From positions 18,401,069 to 18,465,068 of the forward strand of contig OZ038463.1 in the NCBI GenBank assembly GCA_964036295.1: a stretch of DNA of 64,000 nucleotides, read 5' to 3'. The stretch is from Plumapathes pennacea. Taxonomy: Eukaryota; Cnidaria; Anthozoa; Antipatharia; Myriopathidae. Below the pieces are notes generated by a model. It ran no database searches, had not been told where the DNA came from, and saw only the letters and a list, made by a program, of their open reading frames with translations. Shown here one piece after another: positions 21,442 to 30,066 of the stretch. Numbering within the stretch: position 1 is the first letter of the stretch; each line of letters opens with the position of its first letter. Made by a program: the position numbers and the translations under genes.

Positions 21442-24351
21442 ATGCCAAATGGGTCGGCGGCGAAAAAGTCAACAAAGAAAGCAGCGGGAAAGAAGAAAAA
21501 GGTGGAGAAGAAGACATCCGGCGTTGCCGGAGCCAGTGATGGCCCCCCTCTTGGAAAAGTTATACCGATTGACGTGTTCGTCTACGAAAAGAGAAGCGTC
21601 CCCTGGTACGACAACTGGCCCTGGGTCTACAAGTCTGAAGGAAAGCGTATGCATGGCGTGACCGGTGATCTGATTGAGGCGTCGAAAGGTGTGTTTACAG
21701 ATCCCTACGACGGAATTATTGTTACAAGCACATCACTGTTCAACGATCCATGCAAATATATGCCCTGGTACAATGTGGCGCCTTCGTGGCTAAGAGCAAC
21801 CCAGGAAAATTTTCGGAGAAATAATCACGCCTTGAAGATCAGCATTCTAGCTCCCTTTGGTCCCAGCCCGCCTTTAGGCGTGGGATATTATGAAAACGAA
21901 ATGAAGAAGCGTGCCGCGGCTTGGCTGAAAGTACCCCCCAGTGACCCAGATCTACGCCGAAGTCCTCAGTGGTATAATGAAGAACCGTATTCAGAGACGG
22001 GACCTATATCATTCTGGCGCACTCTGCATCCCTGCGAACGGTATCACATACTGTTGAAAGAGATTGTGGTGATTCGCGAGCTGTTCGAAGACAAGCCGGA
22101 GTGGAACAACCGCTTTCCGTTCTCGACCATTTGTCCTACGAGTAGCATAACGCCCATAATGCGATGGGAGCGGTACAACGTGTTGAACGGGAAAACGTGT
22201 CAGCCTCCGGAATTACGCGATTCTTGCGATGATCCTTATCCTTATCCTTATCCAGCCTTAGTGCCCGAGTCAGAAGCGGAGGCGGCATTACCGTGGTATG
22301 ACAAATATCCGTGGGTGAAGATTGCCTGTGTGGATCCTCGCACGCCCGACCCGACGCATGACCCGTTTCGTCGCGCGAATGTGCTCAACGGACAAGAAGT
22401 GTACCCCCCTGAATTGAATGCACCTGGCAAAGGCGATTGGTACAACGTGTCGTTGGCCAAAATTAAAGAGCGGGAGAAGGAGGAGATGCCTAAACTGAGA
22501 AAAAAGAAGAAACCTGAGGCGAAAGTGGAGCCCGTGAAAGGGATAGGCTTTCGAGCGCTATCTGAAAAGCAAATTCATGCGAAGCGCAAGAAGTGGATGC
22601 GCAGTGAAAAGGATCAAGAAAGGATCCAGTACGATGACATCGGCGGAACGCGCAAACTGTTTGTGAACGTTGCGTGTCCTGACGGTGAGCCAGGATGTGA
22701 AGTGTTACACAGTCGTGATGCCACCCCTGAGGAAACCGCCCAGTGGAAATCACAATTCCGCGGTGTGTTTGGCAATTATGAAGATATTCCGAAAGAGTTT
22801 TTGGAAATGATTCTCAAGGGGTCCGACGACGAAGGCGTGTATTATTGCACGTTCACGACAAAGAAGTATTTTCGAAAAATGGCCACGGTTGCGTACCAAA
22901 AGCTGTATCCTGTTGATCTACAGGAACTGGTGATGGCAAGAGATTTTCTGTCCAGCATCGAAGACAAGGAGATTCAAAAGAAGACGCGCCAGATGATCAA
23001 GGAGTCCCCCTATGCTATCAACTATGGGGAATATTCAGATCTGAGTACGGATCTGCTGGAGGAAATCACCTTTACGGGTACCGTGGACGAGGACAATCTG
23101 TACATGTCAACTAGCCAGACAACCCTCTTTTCCATGTCGAGATCTTTTCAGGAGTTAGCACGTCGAACCACATCCACCTACGAAAGCGTTGAGGAAGCCG
23201 TGGCAGCGCTGGAAGCCATTCCGCCACCCCCTCCCCCATCATCACCAGAAAAAAGAACGGGTCTGGATGTTGTGCAAGACGTGTATGCTATTCCAGAAGA
23301 GATCTTGAATGCGACAGATACGATTAAGGAGATCAACGAGCGGGTAGCAGAAGAAGAGGATCAGCAGAATGGTCTAGAGAAGACAAAACAGCAAGTGGAG
23401 ACTAGCAAGAAATGGTGTCAAAACATCCGGAAGGAGATTGAAGCGATGGAAAAGAATCTAAGAAATTTCAAGATGTGGAAAGACAAAACTGTGGAGGAAT
23501 TGGAGGAGGGGTACTATGAACTGGATTACAAGAAAGAGCAATTGGAGATCTTTCTGAATGATGGAAAGCCTGTAGTGAAACCGCTGGAAAAAGGCATCAT
23601 TGCCCGAATGGCTCGCGACGACTACGAAGAATGGAAGAAAGAAAATAAAGAAAAACCCAGCAAGGTCTACGAAGACTGGCGTCGGGGGTTGGACGAGGCT
23701 GCGAAAAAGAAGTCGCTAGAGTTGAGTGAGAGTCGGAATCGTCGCCGCACATTGCGCCAGCAAATGATTCGGAGTCGCGCTATTCCACCCTTGATGCATT
23801 GCTTTTGGGGAATTATCTTGGAAGAAATGCGAGCAACTATTGTTCGTTTTTGCCGCAGTGCCTGTTTGGGTTGTCGTTCTTCTTCCTGGAGGTTGCATGA
23901 CGCATGCACTCAGTCTATGCGTTCTGTCTGGAGTGAGCATGCGTTTCAGATTTTGAACGAACTGAATCTGGCCAGTATGGAGATGATGTGGAATGAAGTG
24001 ATGGAACAGCACCATCTTGATGTGACCGTAACTAAGAGCATTTTAACCATTGCGCCCCCAGCAGATTTGATTCGCATGTGGCAGCGGGAAACACGTTGCG
24101 ACCCACCCCCCGTCACTTTGGCAGCCATGTATGATGTGATTGCGCGTCAAGTGCCTGACCCTCCCCCCGAAGGTTCTGAAGATGCTGCGCTACTTCAGGA
24201 TTTCCCCACTTTGTGGGGCGCTTCAAGTGAACTGTTTCATCAACTGTATCGCCGCGTGGATGCGTTCATGTCTGACTATAAAGTGTCTGACATGTTTTTT
24301 GATGAGCATTTGAGTGATGTGGTGAAAGAGTTGTCAGAAAAGAGGCAGTAA
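21442..24351 (+). CDS. Large unknown protein with PWY repeats (969 residues)
   Basis: The longest plus-strand gene. The first ATG in the main frame is 21442; the frame is open from 21415. An ATG at 21377 in another frame gives only 13 codons before TGA and may be an upstream ORF or the true start followed by a slip. Order: Lys-rich N-terminus; a Trp/Tyr-rich region with five related units (PWYDNWPWV, PWYNVAPSW, PQWYNEEPY, PWYDKYPWV, DWYNVSLAK; residues about 55-340 of this start); a basic linker; a mixed alpha/beta region; a proline run near 600; a long coiled coil (about 630-790); a Cys/Trp-containing C-terminal region. No enzymatic motif, signal or membrane span seen. No family recognised; size and coiled coil suggest a structural or scaffold role. 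Confidence 0.75.
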   Translation: MPNGSAAKKSTKKAAGKKKKVEKKTSGVAGASDGPPLGKVIPIDVFVYEKRSVPWYDNWPWVYKSEGKRMHGVTGDLIEASKGVFTDPYDGIIVTSTSLFNDPCKYMPWYNVAPSWLRATQENFRRNNHALKISILAPFGPSPPLGVGYYENEMKKRAAAWLKVPPSDPDLRRSPQWYNEEPYSETGPISFWRTLHPCERYHILLKEIVVIRELFEDKPEWNNRFPFSTICPTSSITPIMRWERYNVLNGKTCQPPELRDSCDDPYPYPYPALVPESEAEAALPWYDKYPWVKIACVDPRTPDPTHDPFRRANVLNGQEVYPPELNAPGKGDWYNVSLAKIKEREKEEMPKLRKKKKPEAKVEPVKGIGFRALSEKQIHAKRKKWMRSEKDQERIQYDDIGGTRKLFVNVACPDGEPGCEVLHSRDATPEETAQWKSQFRGVFGNYEDIPKEFLEMILKGSDDEGVYYCTFTTKKYFRKMATVAYQKLYPVDLQELVMARDFLSSIEDKEIQKKTRQMIKESPYAINYGEYSDLSTDLLEEITFTGTVDEDNLYMSTSQTTLFSMSRSFQELARRTTSTYESVEEAVAALEAIPPPPPPSSPEKRTGLDVVQDVYAIPEEILNATDTIKEINERVAEEEDQQNGLEKTKQQVETSKKWCQNIRKEIEAMEKNLRNFKMWKDKTVEELEEGYYELDYKKEQLEIFLNDGKPVVKPLEKGIIARMARDDYEEWKKENKEKPSKVYEDWRRGLDEAAKKKSLELSESRNRRRTLRQQMIRSRAIPPLMHCFWGIILEEMRATIVRFCRSACLGCRSSSWRLHDACTQSMRSVWSEHAFQILNELNLASMEMMWNEVMEQHHLDVTVTKSILTIAPPADLIRMWQRETRCDPPPVTLAAMYDVIARQVPDPPPEGSEDAALLQDFPTLWGASSELFHQLYRRVDAFMSDYKVSDMFFDEHLSDVVKELSEKRQ

Positions 24352-24441
24352 AAAGTTGTTTGTAAAAGATTTTTATTACAAAATGTAAACTCGCCGTTTG
24401 CGAGGATCTTTTATTAAAAGATACATAGTGGATTCCTTTGC

Positions 24442-24825
24442 CTATCTGTGGTCGTTTGCTTCGGGTTCTTTGAGCGACTGGGGTGAGGGGGAGAGGGGGG
24501 GATACGGCTTTGGGGTTTGCGTGTGGCTGCTGGGATGCTGGGGGGAGGGTTTCTTGGGCGGCGCTGTGGCCATGACCACACGGGGTTGAGACGCGGCCGG
24601 CTGCTGTTCTTGATGCTCCTGGAATTTTTTCAGTTCATGCATAAAGGTGTCACGTTTTTGGGTCACTGAAGCGGCTGGATTGTCCAGGATAGCTTGGAGA
24701 CGTTTGCCTGTGGCTTGAGCATTGTAGTGGCGTTGATCAGGGGTCATACTCATAGGAGCGCTCCATTCGGGAGTGTCATATCGCTTCCTTTTTTGGGAAG
24801 AGGGGATCACAATGGTTTCGGTCAT
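24442..24825 (-). CDS. Small Pro/Gln-rich late protein
   Basis: 127 residues from ATG 24825. N-terminus with an SQKRKR basic patch, a helical middle (MHELKKFQEHQEQQ), then a low-complexity Pro/Ser/Thr tail. It starts 4 bp after the stop of the upstream gene, so the two probably share a transcript. No family recognised. Confidence 0.6.
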   Translation of the reverse strand: MTETIVIPSSQKRKRYDTPEWSAPMSMTPDQRHYNAQATGKRLQAILDNPAASVTQKRDTFMHELKKFQEHQEQQPAASQPRVVMATAPPKKPSPQHPSSHTQTPKPYPPLSPSPQSLKEPEANDHR

Positions 24826-24828
24826 TTT

Positions 24829-25176
24829 TTAAAAAGCGTGTTTGACTACTTTTCGAATACCCCAACGCAAGACCACGTGTAACGGAAGTCTTCCTGTTTG
24901 TTTGTTGCCTCGGAAGAGAGACTGGAGTCGACAGCGCTGCGTTCTGTGGTCACAGGCGGTTTCCAGGGCATGTCCGAATATTTGTCGTTTCACGCCTTTT
25001 ATGAGTTTGGGGGGTAAGGGGAGGGTGCCCATCTTGATTTTTTGCAAGACGTCTTGGGCAGCACGCAACTGTTGGGGACCAGCACGTATCAAGAGGCTGG
25101 GGTCGTGTTCGAGGTTGCACAAAAAATGCTTGTGTTTTCGCATGAGGGGGGTGGGGCCACGTTGCGGGGTCGCCAT
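24829..25176 (-). CDS. Conserved Polinton small protein (115 residues)
   Basis: Basic, helical protein next to the ATPase. The layout (a helix ending in QQLRAAQDVLQKI, then GTLPLPPKLIKGVKRQ, then a basic segment) resembles a small protein I know from many animal Polintons that sits beside the ATPase and capsid genes, often with an N-VPL-QK(R) core. The usual glycine-rich tail is absent. TATA box TATAAAATA upstream on the minus strand at about 25205-25215. Likely structural or core associated; assignment by resemblance and position only. Confidence 0.55.
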   Translation of the reverse strand: MATPQRGPTPLMRKHKHFLCNLEHDPSLLIRAGPQQLRAAQDVLQKIKMGTLPLPPKLIKGVKRQIFGHALETACDHRTQRCRLQSLFRGNKQTGRLPLHVVLRWGIRKVVKHAF

Positions 25177-25209
25177 GATTAATGTTTTTAGGAAAGGGAG
25201 CGCGGTATT

Positions 25210-25920
25210 TTATAGAGTTAAGGACGGGGAAAAGAGTCGAGTGGGTCCGTGCTGTTCGTTGGGGATTAAGTTGATGCGAAGGCGGCAGTCATCATCAGTG
25301 TCCATGGCGAAATCAATTGTAAAGTTCGAGTAAGGTTTGCGATAGGTGGTGCGTCGAGTCCAATTCATGATTTCACGTACTTGTTCTGCGGTGTAACTGC
25401 TGTGTTAGAATCGCCGTATGACGTCCATGTTGCGAAGTTCAATGATGAAAATAGCTACAGACACATTGCGAGCTATGTCTACATTGTGTTTTCCTTGGTG
25501 ATAGGGGTTTTGGGAGGTCATGATGGTAGTTACACCCTGATGGTGTGATTTTTCTACGAATACGCGTTGAATGGTATCATCATTGACGGCTGACCCCATT
25601 TGATCATCTAGGACCAGAATACGCACTTCGTTCTTGGGCGTCTTTTGGGGGAAGTCTTCTTCGATGGATTCGGGGAGTCCCTCTTTGAATTCCACGCCCA
25701 TTTTTTTCAAGTAATCATAGGCGGGTTGCCAAGAACCGTAGCGGAACACAATTTTGGTCACGGGCCATTGGTAAAATGTAATGAGAGTGGTCTTACCACT
25801 GTTAGAAGGTTCAGAAACGAGAATGCGCGCCGGGTGTTTGAAACGCAAGTTGAGTTCATGCGCATGTTTTTTGATGGTCTTGGGATACGTCAGCTGTGAC
25901 GTTGCGCGTCGTTTAGGCAT
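25210..25920 (-). pseudogene. Genome-packaging ATPase (A32/FtsK type), one in-frame stop
   Basis: P-loop ATPase of the virion-packaging family. Walker A region SEPSNSGKT near residue 38 (first Gly of the usual GxxxxGKT replaced by Ser), Walker B VRILVLDDQMG near 97, and a downstream TIMTSQNPYHQG segment typical of Polinton ATPases. TAA at 25405-25407 stops the frame after 171 codons; the same frame is open for a further 64 codons to 25210 and still looks coding (acidic, DTDDDC). The family is usually about 230-250 residues, which fits the whole span. The copy is therefore probably truncated. It lies between the small basic gene and the protease, a normal Polinton order. Confidence 0.85.
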
Positions 25921-25956
25921 AATGACACTGGGAATGAAAAGAAAAAATGAACATTT

Positions 25957-26517
25957 TTATTTATGCATTTTGTAGGTACAGGTTTGTCCTTTGGCTAGAC
26001 TAATATCAGAAATAACATCCTGGGGGTCCAAATCAGTGCTGGCCAAGTGAGCCATGTGGCGGTCGTTTTGGACGAACGCGAGAGGTTTCAGATAGGGTAG
26101 AGATTGAAAATCATAGCGTCCTTTGAGACCGCGTTCGGCGGCCACCACGATGCAGTAATAACCGCACGCGTTGCTCATGCCCTGGTACTGAATTAGATTT
26201 TGATGGGACGTGGAAAAGTGTTTTTGAAAACAATTGAACCAGGGGTTGCGATACTGTTGAAAATCTTGTCCGTAACTGTCAAAGATGTGCAATTGTGCGG
26301 GATCGTCCGCTCCCATGAGAATCCAATGTTCCCCTGACTTGGAGGCCGGATGCGTATTGACTACGAGCAGCCAGGGTCGAAAGTGACCGTGTGCGTCTAG
26401 CGGGAAAGGGGGTGGGAGTTCATCACAGGCAAACACGCCTCGAAACAGGTGTTGTGTGAGAGGGTGTTGGGATAAGAGTTGGTTGATTTGATCGGTCCAG
26501 AGGGCAGTCACATTCAT
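25957..26517 (-). CDS. Adenain-like cysteine protease
   Basis: Virion maturation protease of the adenovirus/Polinton type. ATG at 26517 (a longer open frame begins upstream only at a GTG). Catalytic set visible in the right order: His in GEHWILM (about 64), Asp in DSYG (about 80), Gln in YQGMSN (about 112) and Cys in NACGYYC (about 118). 186 residues, close to the 200 of adenain. Intact. In adenoviruses this enzyme cleaves at (M/I/L)xGG or similar sites; many proteins of this element carry a QRGG motif that may be its substrate. Starts a few bases after the preceding gene ends. Confidence 0.9.
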   Translation of the reverse strand: MNVTALWTDQINQLLSQHPLTQHLFRGVFACDELPPPFPLDAHGHFRPWLLVVNTHPASKSGEHWILMGADDPAQLHIFDSYGQDFQQYRNPWFNCFQKHFSTSHQNLIQYQGMSNACGYYCIVVAAERGLKGRYDFQSLPYLKPLAFVQNDRHMAHLASTDLDPQDVISDISLAKGQTCTYKMHK

Positions 26518-26521
26518 GTTT

Positions 26522-26794
26522 TCAAACACGCTCTTGGAATTCCACAGACCCCAACATGTCCAGTTTCAGCAAAGCGGTGTCAAAGAAGAGAAGCAAAGCT
26601 TTCAGTTTCTTTTGGGCACCTACTCCGCCTGGACCGTCAAAGTAGAGTGTGAAGGACTGCGTGCCGTGGGGTTGTTTATAGAGTTGCGGGTCTGCTGGGC
26701 TCTCAGCGGGGGTGAAGTTGAAGATAATGAAATGGTATTTTTGGTCAAATTTTTCTTGAGGCATGTAAATACCATGTATCTCATGTGTTCTCAT
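26522..26794 (-). CDS. Unknown 90-residue protein between MCP and protease
   Basis: ATG at 26794 overlaps the last 14 bases of the major capsid gene in another frame. Beta-rich N-terminal part (KYHFIIFNFTP, FTLYFDGPGG), helical end. No motif recognised. The tight packing suggests co-expression with the capsid gene. Confidence 0.6.
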   Translation of the reverse strand: MRTHEIHGIYMPQEKFDQKYHFIIFNFTPAESPADPQLYKQPHGTQSFTLYFDGPGGVGAQKKLKALLLFFDTALLKLDMLGSVEFQERV

Positions 26795-27989
26795 ACATTT
26801 TCATGAATCTGCGATAGGGTTCTGCTGGGTTTTCTTTCAAGTCAATTATGTCATAGCCACCATCTCCATTGGTTTCCACTTTTACCAGATTGTGTTTTCC
26901 AAATGTGTAGGGGTTTGCTTCCCGTCCGTTGCCACCGTCGGCATCGTCATCAGCAGTCTCAGGTTTTTCATAGTTGACTTGGGGCTGGAGCATGAGCACA
27001 ACATAATTGGGCATCACTCCTACCCGCGCGTTGGGGATGTGATATTTTTTCACACCATTTGTGATGTTGTAGTCTTTCAGTTCCGGTCGTGTGATCACGT
27101 ACGTGGCTTTGCGGCCGCCGGGGTGGGTCAGTTCTCTTTCAAGGGGGGCAATGTGGGCTGGGTTCATGATGGCTTTATGCAATTCAATGAAGATTTTCTC
27201 ATCGTCATTGATAGGCACTAGTTTGCCTTGCCATGCTTTGGCGGTCATCAGGGGCCAGTTGCTGTTGTGAAAGTGAATTTTCAGGTCTATTTCCACATTG
27301 GGTGGAAGGAATTCAATGCGAGCCAGTTCAGGAATCTGCTTGAAAGGAATAACAAAATCATTTGGCCCCAAATATCGGGTTTTGTTGTTACCAGTACCAG
27401 CCGTTTTGGTCATCCACTGTTCCCAGCGATATTTAAATTGCAACGTGCCATCTGCTGAACTGGTACCGTCTGCCACGCTGTCATTTGTGTCAATGTCTAG
27501 GAATGGAGTGTAGCCCTGTTGCCGCCCCCAACTCTTTCTGTCTGCTTCGCTCATGTAAAACCAGGCGTACCACCATTCTTTGTAGCCAAAATCCTTGGGA
27601 GTGGGAGTTCCGAGCGATTTTCCATTCAATTTTATTTCCATGTGCGAAATGGAGGAAGGAGCAGTATTTTGAACTGCTCCAATGAGATGAGTGGTCCAAT
27701 CCTCGCCGATTTTCTTTCCATCTGCTGACACCAAACCCAACCGCAGTCTCAGAGAAGAACGCCGCAAATTAATCAAATGTGCTCTTTTCAAACGAAAATG
27801 GAGGGGCTTCATGGAATCATTGAGAGGGTACACTTCTTCCCTTTCAAAAGCGTACAAGGTGTCATTGATGGGGGGAGGACTGAACAAATTGAGTCCGGGA
27901 TTCATGAGTGAAGTAGTAGTAATGACGGGTGCAGTCAAGACTGCTTTTCGGCGAGGTGGGGCTCGCTTGCCTCCACGCTGTTTAGGCAT
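26781..27989 (-). CDS. MCP: Major capsid protein, double jelly-roll (hexon-like)
   Basis: Main shell protein of the Polinton virion. About 402 residues from the ATG at 27989 (an ATG three codons upstream is also in frame). N-terminus MPKQRGGKRAPPRR is basic and contains QRGG; then LNLFSPPPINDTLYAFERE, the typical entry of Polinton MCPs; central segments GPNDFVIPF and NVEIDLKIHFHNS belong to strands of the second jelly roll. Intact. It shows little similarity to the MCP of the second element at 62466-63704. A TATA-like TATAAATAGA lies upstream at about 28015. Fold assignment is from family knowledge. Confidence 0.88.
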   Translation of the reverse strand: MPKQRGGKRAPPRRKAVLTAPVITTTSLMNPGLNLFSPPPINDTLYAFEREEVYPLNDSMKPLHFRLKRAHLINLRRSSLRLRLGLVSADGKKIGEDWTTHLIGAVQNTAPSSISHMEIKLNGKSLGTPTPKDFGYKEWWYAWFYMSEADRKSWGRQQGYTPFLDIDTNDSVADGTSSADGTLQFKYRWEQWMTKTAGTGNNKTRYLGPNDFVIPFKQIPELARIEFLPPNVEIDLKIHFHNSNWPLMTAKAWQGKLVPINDDEKIFIELHKAIMNPAHIAPLERELTHPGGRKATYVITRPELKDYNITNGVKKYHIPNARVGVMPNYVVLMLQPQVNYEKPETADDDADGGNGREANPYTFGKHNLVKVETNGDGGYDIIDLKENPAEPYRRFMKMYENT

Positions 27990-28033
27990 GATTAACAAAT
28001 GAGGGTAATGACATTCTATTTATACATTTTTTC

Positions 28034-28813
28034 TTACAACCAGATATTATTTGTTTTGTATCCCTTTTTCATCTGTTTTTTCATTGTTGCCTTTTTTGCG
28101 TAGTCTTTGGCTGTCAGCTTGTATTCTGGCAGGTATCCCTTTCCGCGCTGTTTTTTTCCTTGCAGAAAGTCGCGGCCCCTGGTTTTTTTCCCCATGACAC
28201 TGCCCAAATAGCCTTTTCCTTTTTGTCAATTTCCTAAGAAAGGGGGTGGTCGTCTGTAATTGACACCTCCTTTTTGTTTTTTGGCGCGTTTCCTTTTGCG
28301 ACCTCTGCCCGTTTGCATCCAAGAAGGACCCTCTTTTTTAATAGCCGTGGCGGTTTCTGGTACAGGGGTGCCTGCTGTTGTGCTTGTAGGTACAGTGCCT
28401 AGGGCAAGTGTTGGTAAAGCAGGGGTAGTAGCAGGTGTAGGAGCTGTCATCATGGGTAAAGTGGGAGCTGCTTGAGGGGGAACTGGTACAGCAGGGGCCA
28501 TTCGAGGTGCTGTTGGTGCAGTTGTTTTGCGAGCAGCTGGTACTGTGGGCGGGGTTGTGGCTGGGGTAAATTTGGGTTGGACGGCTTGTTCAATGGGCGT
28601 GGTCGTGGAAGGTGATGGAGCGGCATCTTCGGATAAACTTTTTAAATCTTTTGCTAAGCGACCACTGGACACGTATTGTTTGGCTTGTTTTTCAAGTTGT
28701 TGTCCAGCGGCTTTGGCGGCAGTTCCTGCCAGATCTCTCCAAAACCCACCCCCACGCTGTTGGGGGTAGGCTGAGGCCCCATAATTGTGACGGAACTTGA
28801 ACATGTATCGCAT
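28034..28813 (-). pseudogene. pVI-like minor capsid/core protein with in-frame TGA
   Basis: ATG at 28813. N-terminal PQQRGGGFWRDLAGTAAKAA is a glycine motif followed by an amphipathic helix, the arrangement of adenovirus pVI after protease cleavage. A long Pro/Ala/Thr linker follows, then the basic patch GRGRKRKRAKKQKGG. TGA at 28226-28228 stops the frame after 195 codons; the frame then runs 63 codons more with repeated Gly-Lys-Gly-Tyr units, which may be a separate small basic gene from its own ATG or the lost tail. TATA box TATAAATATG upstream. In adenovirus pVI lyses membranes and links hexon to core; that role here is inference. Confidence 0.65.
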
Positions 28814-28853
28814 GATGGTAAAATGGTAAAAATAAAGAACGTGTACCTCATAT

Positions 28854-29300
28854 TTATAGGCAGATTAACGTCTTTTTTTTTTTCCAGAGTTTGGAAAGGT
28901 GTCCAAAATTCGATGCGGCTAAAAAGCCACCACCCCACAGGTCCGCTATGGGTTTGGCCTTCCAGGACCGGACGCGCCAGATGCTTCCATGATATTTCTT
29001 TCTCTTTCTTCCCGATGTCACTGCTGATCCTAATTCTGACGCATTACTGGCTAAGCCTGCAGCGAAACCAGCAGGACCTGCAGAAGTGCTCATGAGTAAT
29101 TTTGCTCCTACAGCGCTTCTTTGCTTTTTCCGCGGTTGAGTGTAGTCAAGCCCGCGTTGACGTCGTTGTTCTTCCGAGTCTGGACCCAGACTGGGAATGA
29201 CTAGGGAACCTGCTTGTCGAAACCATCTTTCCACATCACTCATACCACCACGTTGAGCGCGTTTGCGCTGCTTGCGCTTGCGTGGTTGTCCTTTAGCCAT
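28854..29300 (-). CDS. Basic core protein with QRGG motif (148 residues)
   Basis: Starts MAKGQPRKRKQRKRAQRGG, then an acidic helix, a Gly/Ala/Ser-rich middle (GPAGFAAGLASNAS) and a second basic region. The QRGG after a basic leader is shared with neighbouring genes. It resembles adenovirus-type core proteins in composition only. TATA box GGATATAAATAAA just upstream (about 29337). Confidence 0.65.
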   Translation of the reverse strand: MAKGQPRKRKQRKRAQRGGMSDVERWFRQAGSLVIPSLGPDSEEQRRQRGLDYTQPRKKQRSAVGAKLLMSTSAGPAGFAAGLASNASELGSAVTSGRKRKKYHGSIWRVRSWKAKPIADLWGGGFLAASNFGHLSKLWKKKKTLICL

Positions 29301-29340
29301 CTTTTTGAACAAGTCTTTTCTATTTTCTCTTTTCTTTTAT

Positions 29341-29520
29341 TTATATCCTTGGCAATCCCATGGCTGACAGTATCGCTTTACGTACTTTAACATTAGCACT
29401 TTGTGCTTTTAACATACCTTTAACACATCGAATAGGAATTTTTTTACAGATAGAGGCAGCTATGAATGGATTTCCACCACGCTGTCGACGCTTTCGACGA
29501 CGTTGTTTACGTTTACACAT
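29341..29520 (-). CDS. Small basic core protein (59 residues, pX-like)
   Basis: ATG at 29520, TAA at 29341-29343. N-terminus CKRKQRRRKRRQRGGNPF, then AASICKKIPIRCVKGM and a short hydrophobic end. The Arg-rich leader followed by GG fits a small adenovirus pX/mu-like DNA-condensing peptide that is trimmed by the protease. Packed 1 bp from the next gene upstream. Confidence 0.65.
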   Translation of the reverse strand: MCKRKQRRRKRRQRGGNPFIAASICKKIPIRCVKGMLKAQSANVKVRKAILSAMGLPRI

Positions 29521-29521
29521 G

Positions 29522-29779
29522 TTACAAGCTGTTCAAGTATTTGGGTAGCGGGGTGTTGTCAACAACACCTTTAAAGGCTTGTTTGGCCAATAGACGACCT
29601 GGTGTGGCAAAGGTGGGGCTTGGTCCACTTAAAAACATGGACATGACTTCGTCCACATCATCAATTTTTCGGCGTTTGTACTTGCGAACAGCACCCCCTC
29701 TCTGTTTACGACGGACAAGTCGTTTTTTGCAATGTTGTCGACGCTGCTTTTGTTTACGAATAATGACCAGTATTTTCAT
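29522..29779 (-). CDS. Small basic core protein (85 residues)
   Basis: ATG at 29779. Leader RKQKQRRQHCKKRLVRRKQRGG, read as two blocks, ends in QRGG; then KYKRRKIDDVDEV and a C-terminal part with LAKQAFKGVV. Same plan as its neighbours. Nucleic-acid binding is likely from composition. Confidence 0.65.
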   Translation of the reverse strand: MKILVIIRKQKQRRQHCKKRLVRRKQRGGAVRKYKRRKIDDVDEVMSMFLSGPSPTFATPGRLLAKQAFKGVVDNTPLPKYLNSL

Positions 29780-29803
29780 TCGTTTCTCTCTTTTATTTGT
29801 TTT

Positions 29804-30028
29804 TTACTGCATAATGATTTGGGGGCGGCGACCACGTGATACACGCACACGGGTTCTGCGTTTGCGACGTCCTCCATCCTGTTTGCGTTTTTCTTGGACG
29901 GGGTAGGGACGAATGGTACCAGAGCCCACTTGACGGCGTCTCTTTTTTCCCAACACCCTTGTGGAACGTGTTTGAGGGTAGAGGGGTACGCCTTGCAGAC
30001 GGTTGTACTTTGAACTGATTTCTACCAT
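29804..30028 (-). CDS. Arg-rich core protein (74 residues)
   Basis: ATG at 30028. N-terminal half neutral (ISSKYNRLQGVPLYPQTR), C-terminal half strongly basic (KRKQDGGRRKRRTRVRVSRG) with a GG in the middle. TATA box ATCTATAAATAAGAG upstream at about 30065-30080. Probably a virion DNA-binding protein; no family identified. Confidence 0.6.
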   Translation of the reverse strand: MVEISSKYNRLQGVPLYPQTRSTRVLGKKRRRQVGSGTIRPYPVQEKRKQDGGRRKRRTRVRVSRGRRPQIIMQ

Positions 30029-30066
30029 GGTGCTTTTGTTTGCTAATGTATTAAGGGGTGACACTC

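Noticed and set aside
28047..28322. 91-codon Lys/Arg-rich frame
   Set aside because: Shadow of the pVI-like gene and its downstream continuation in another frame.
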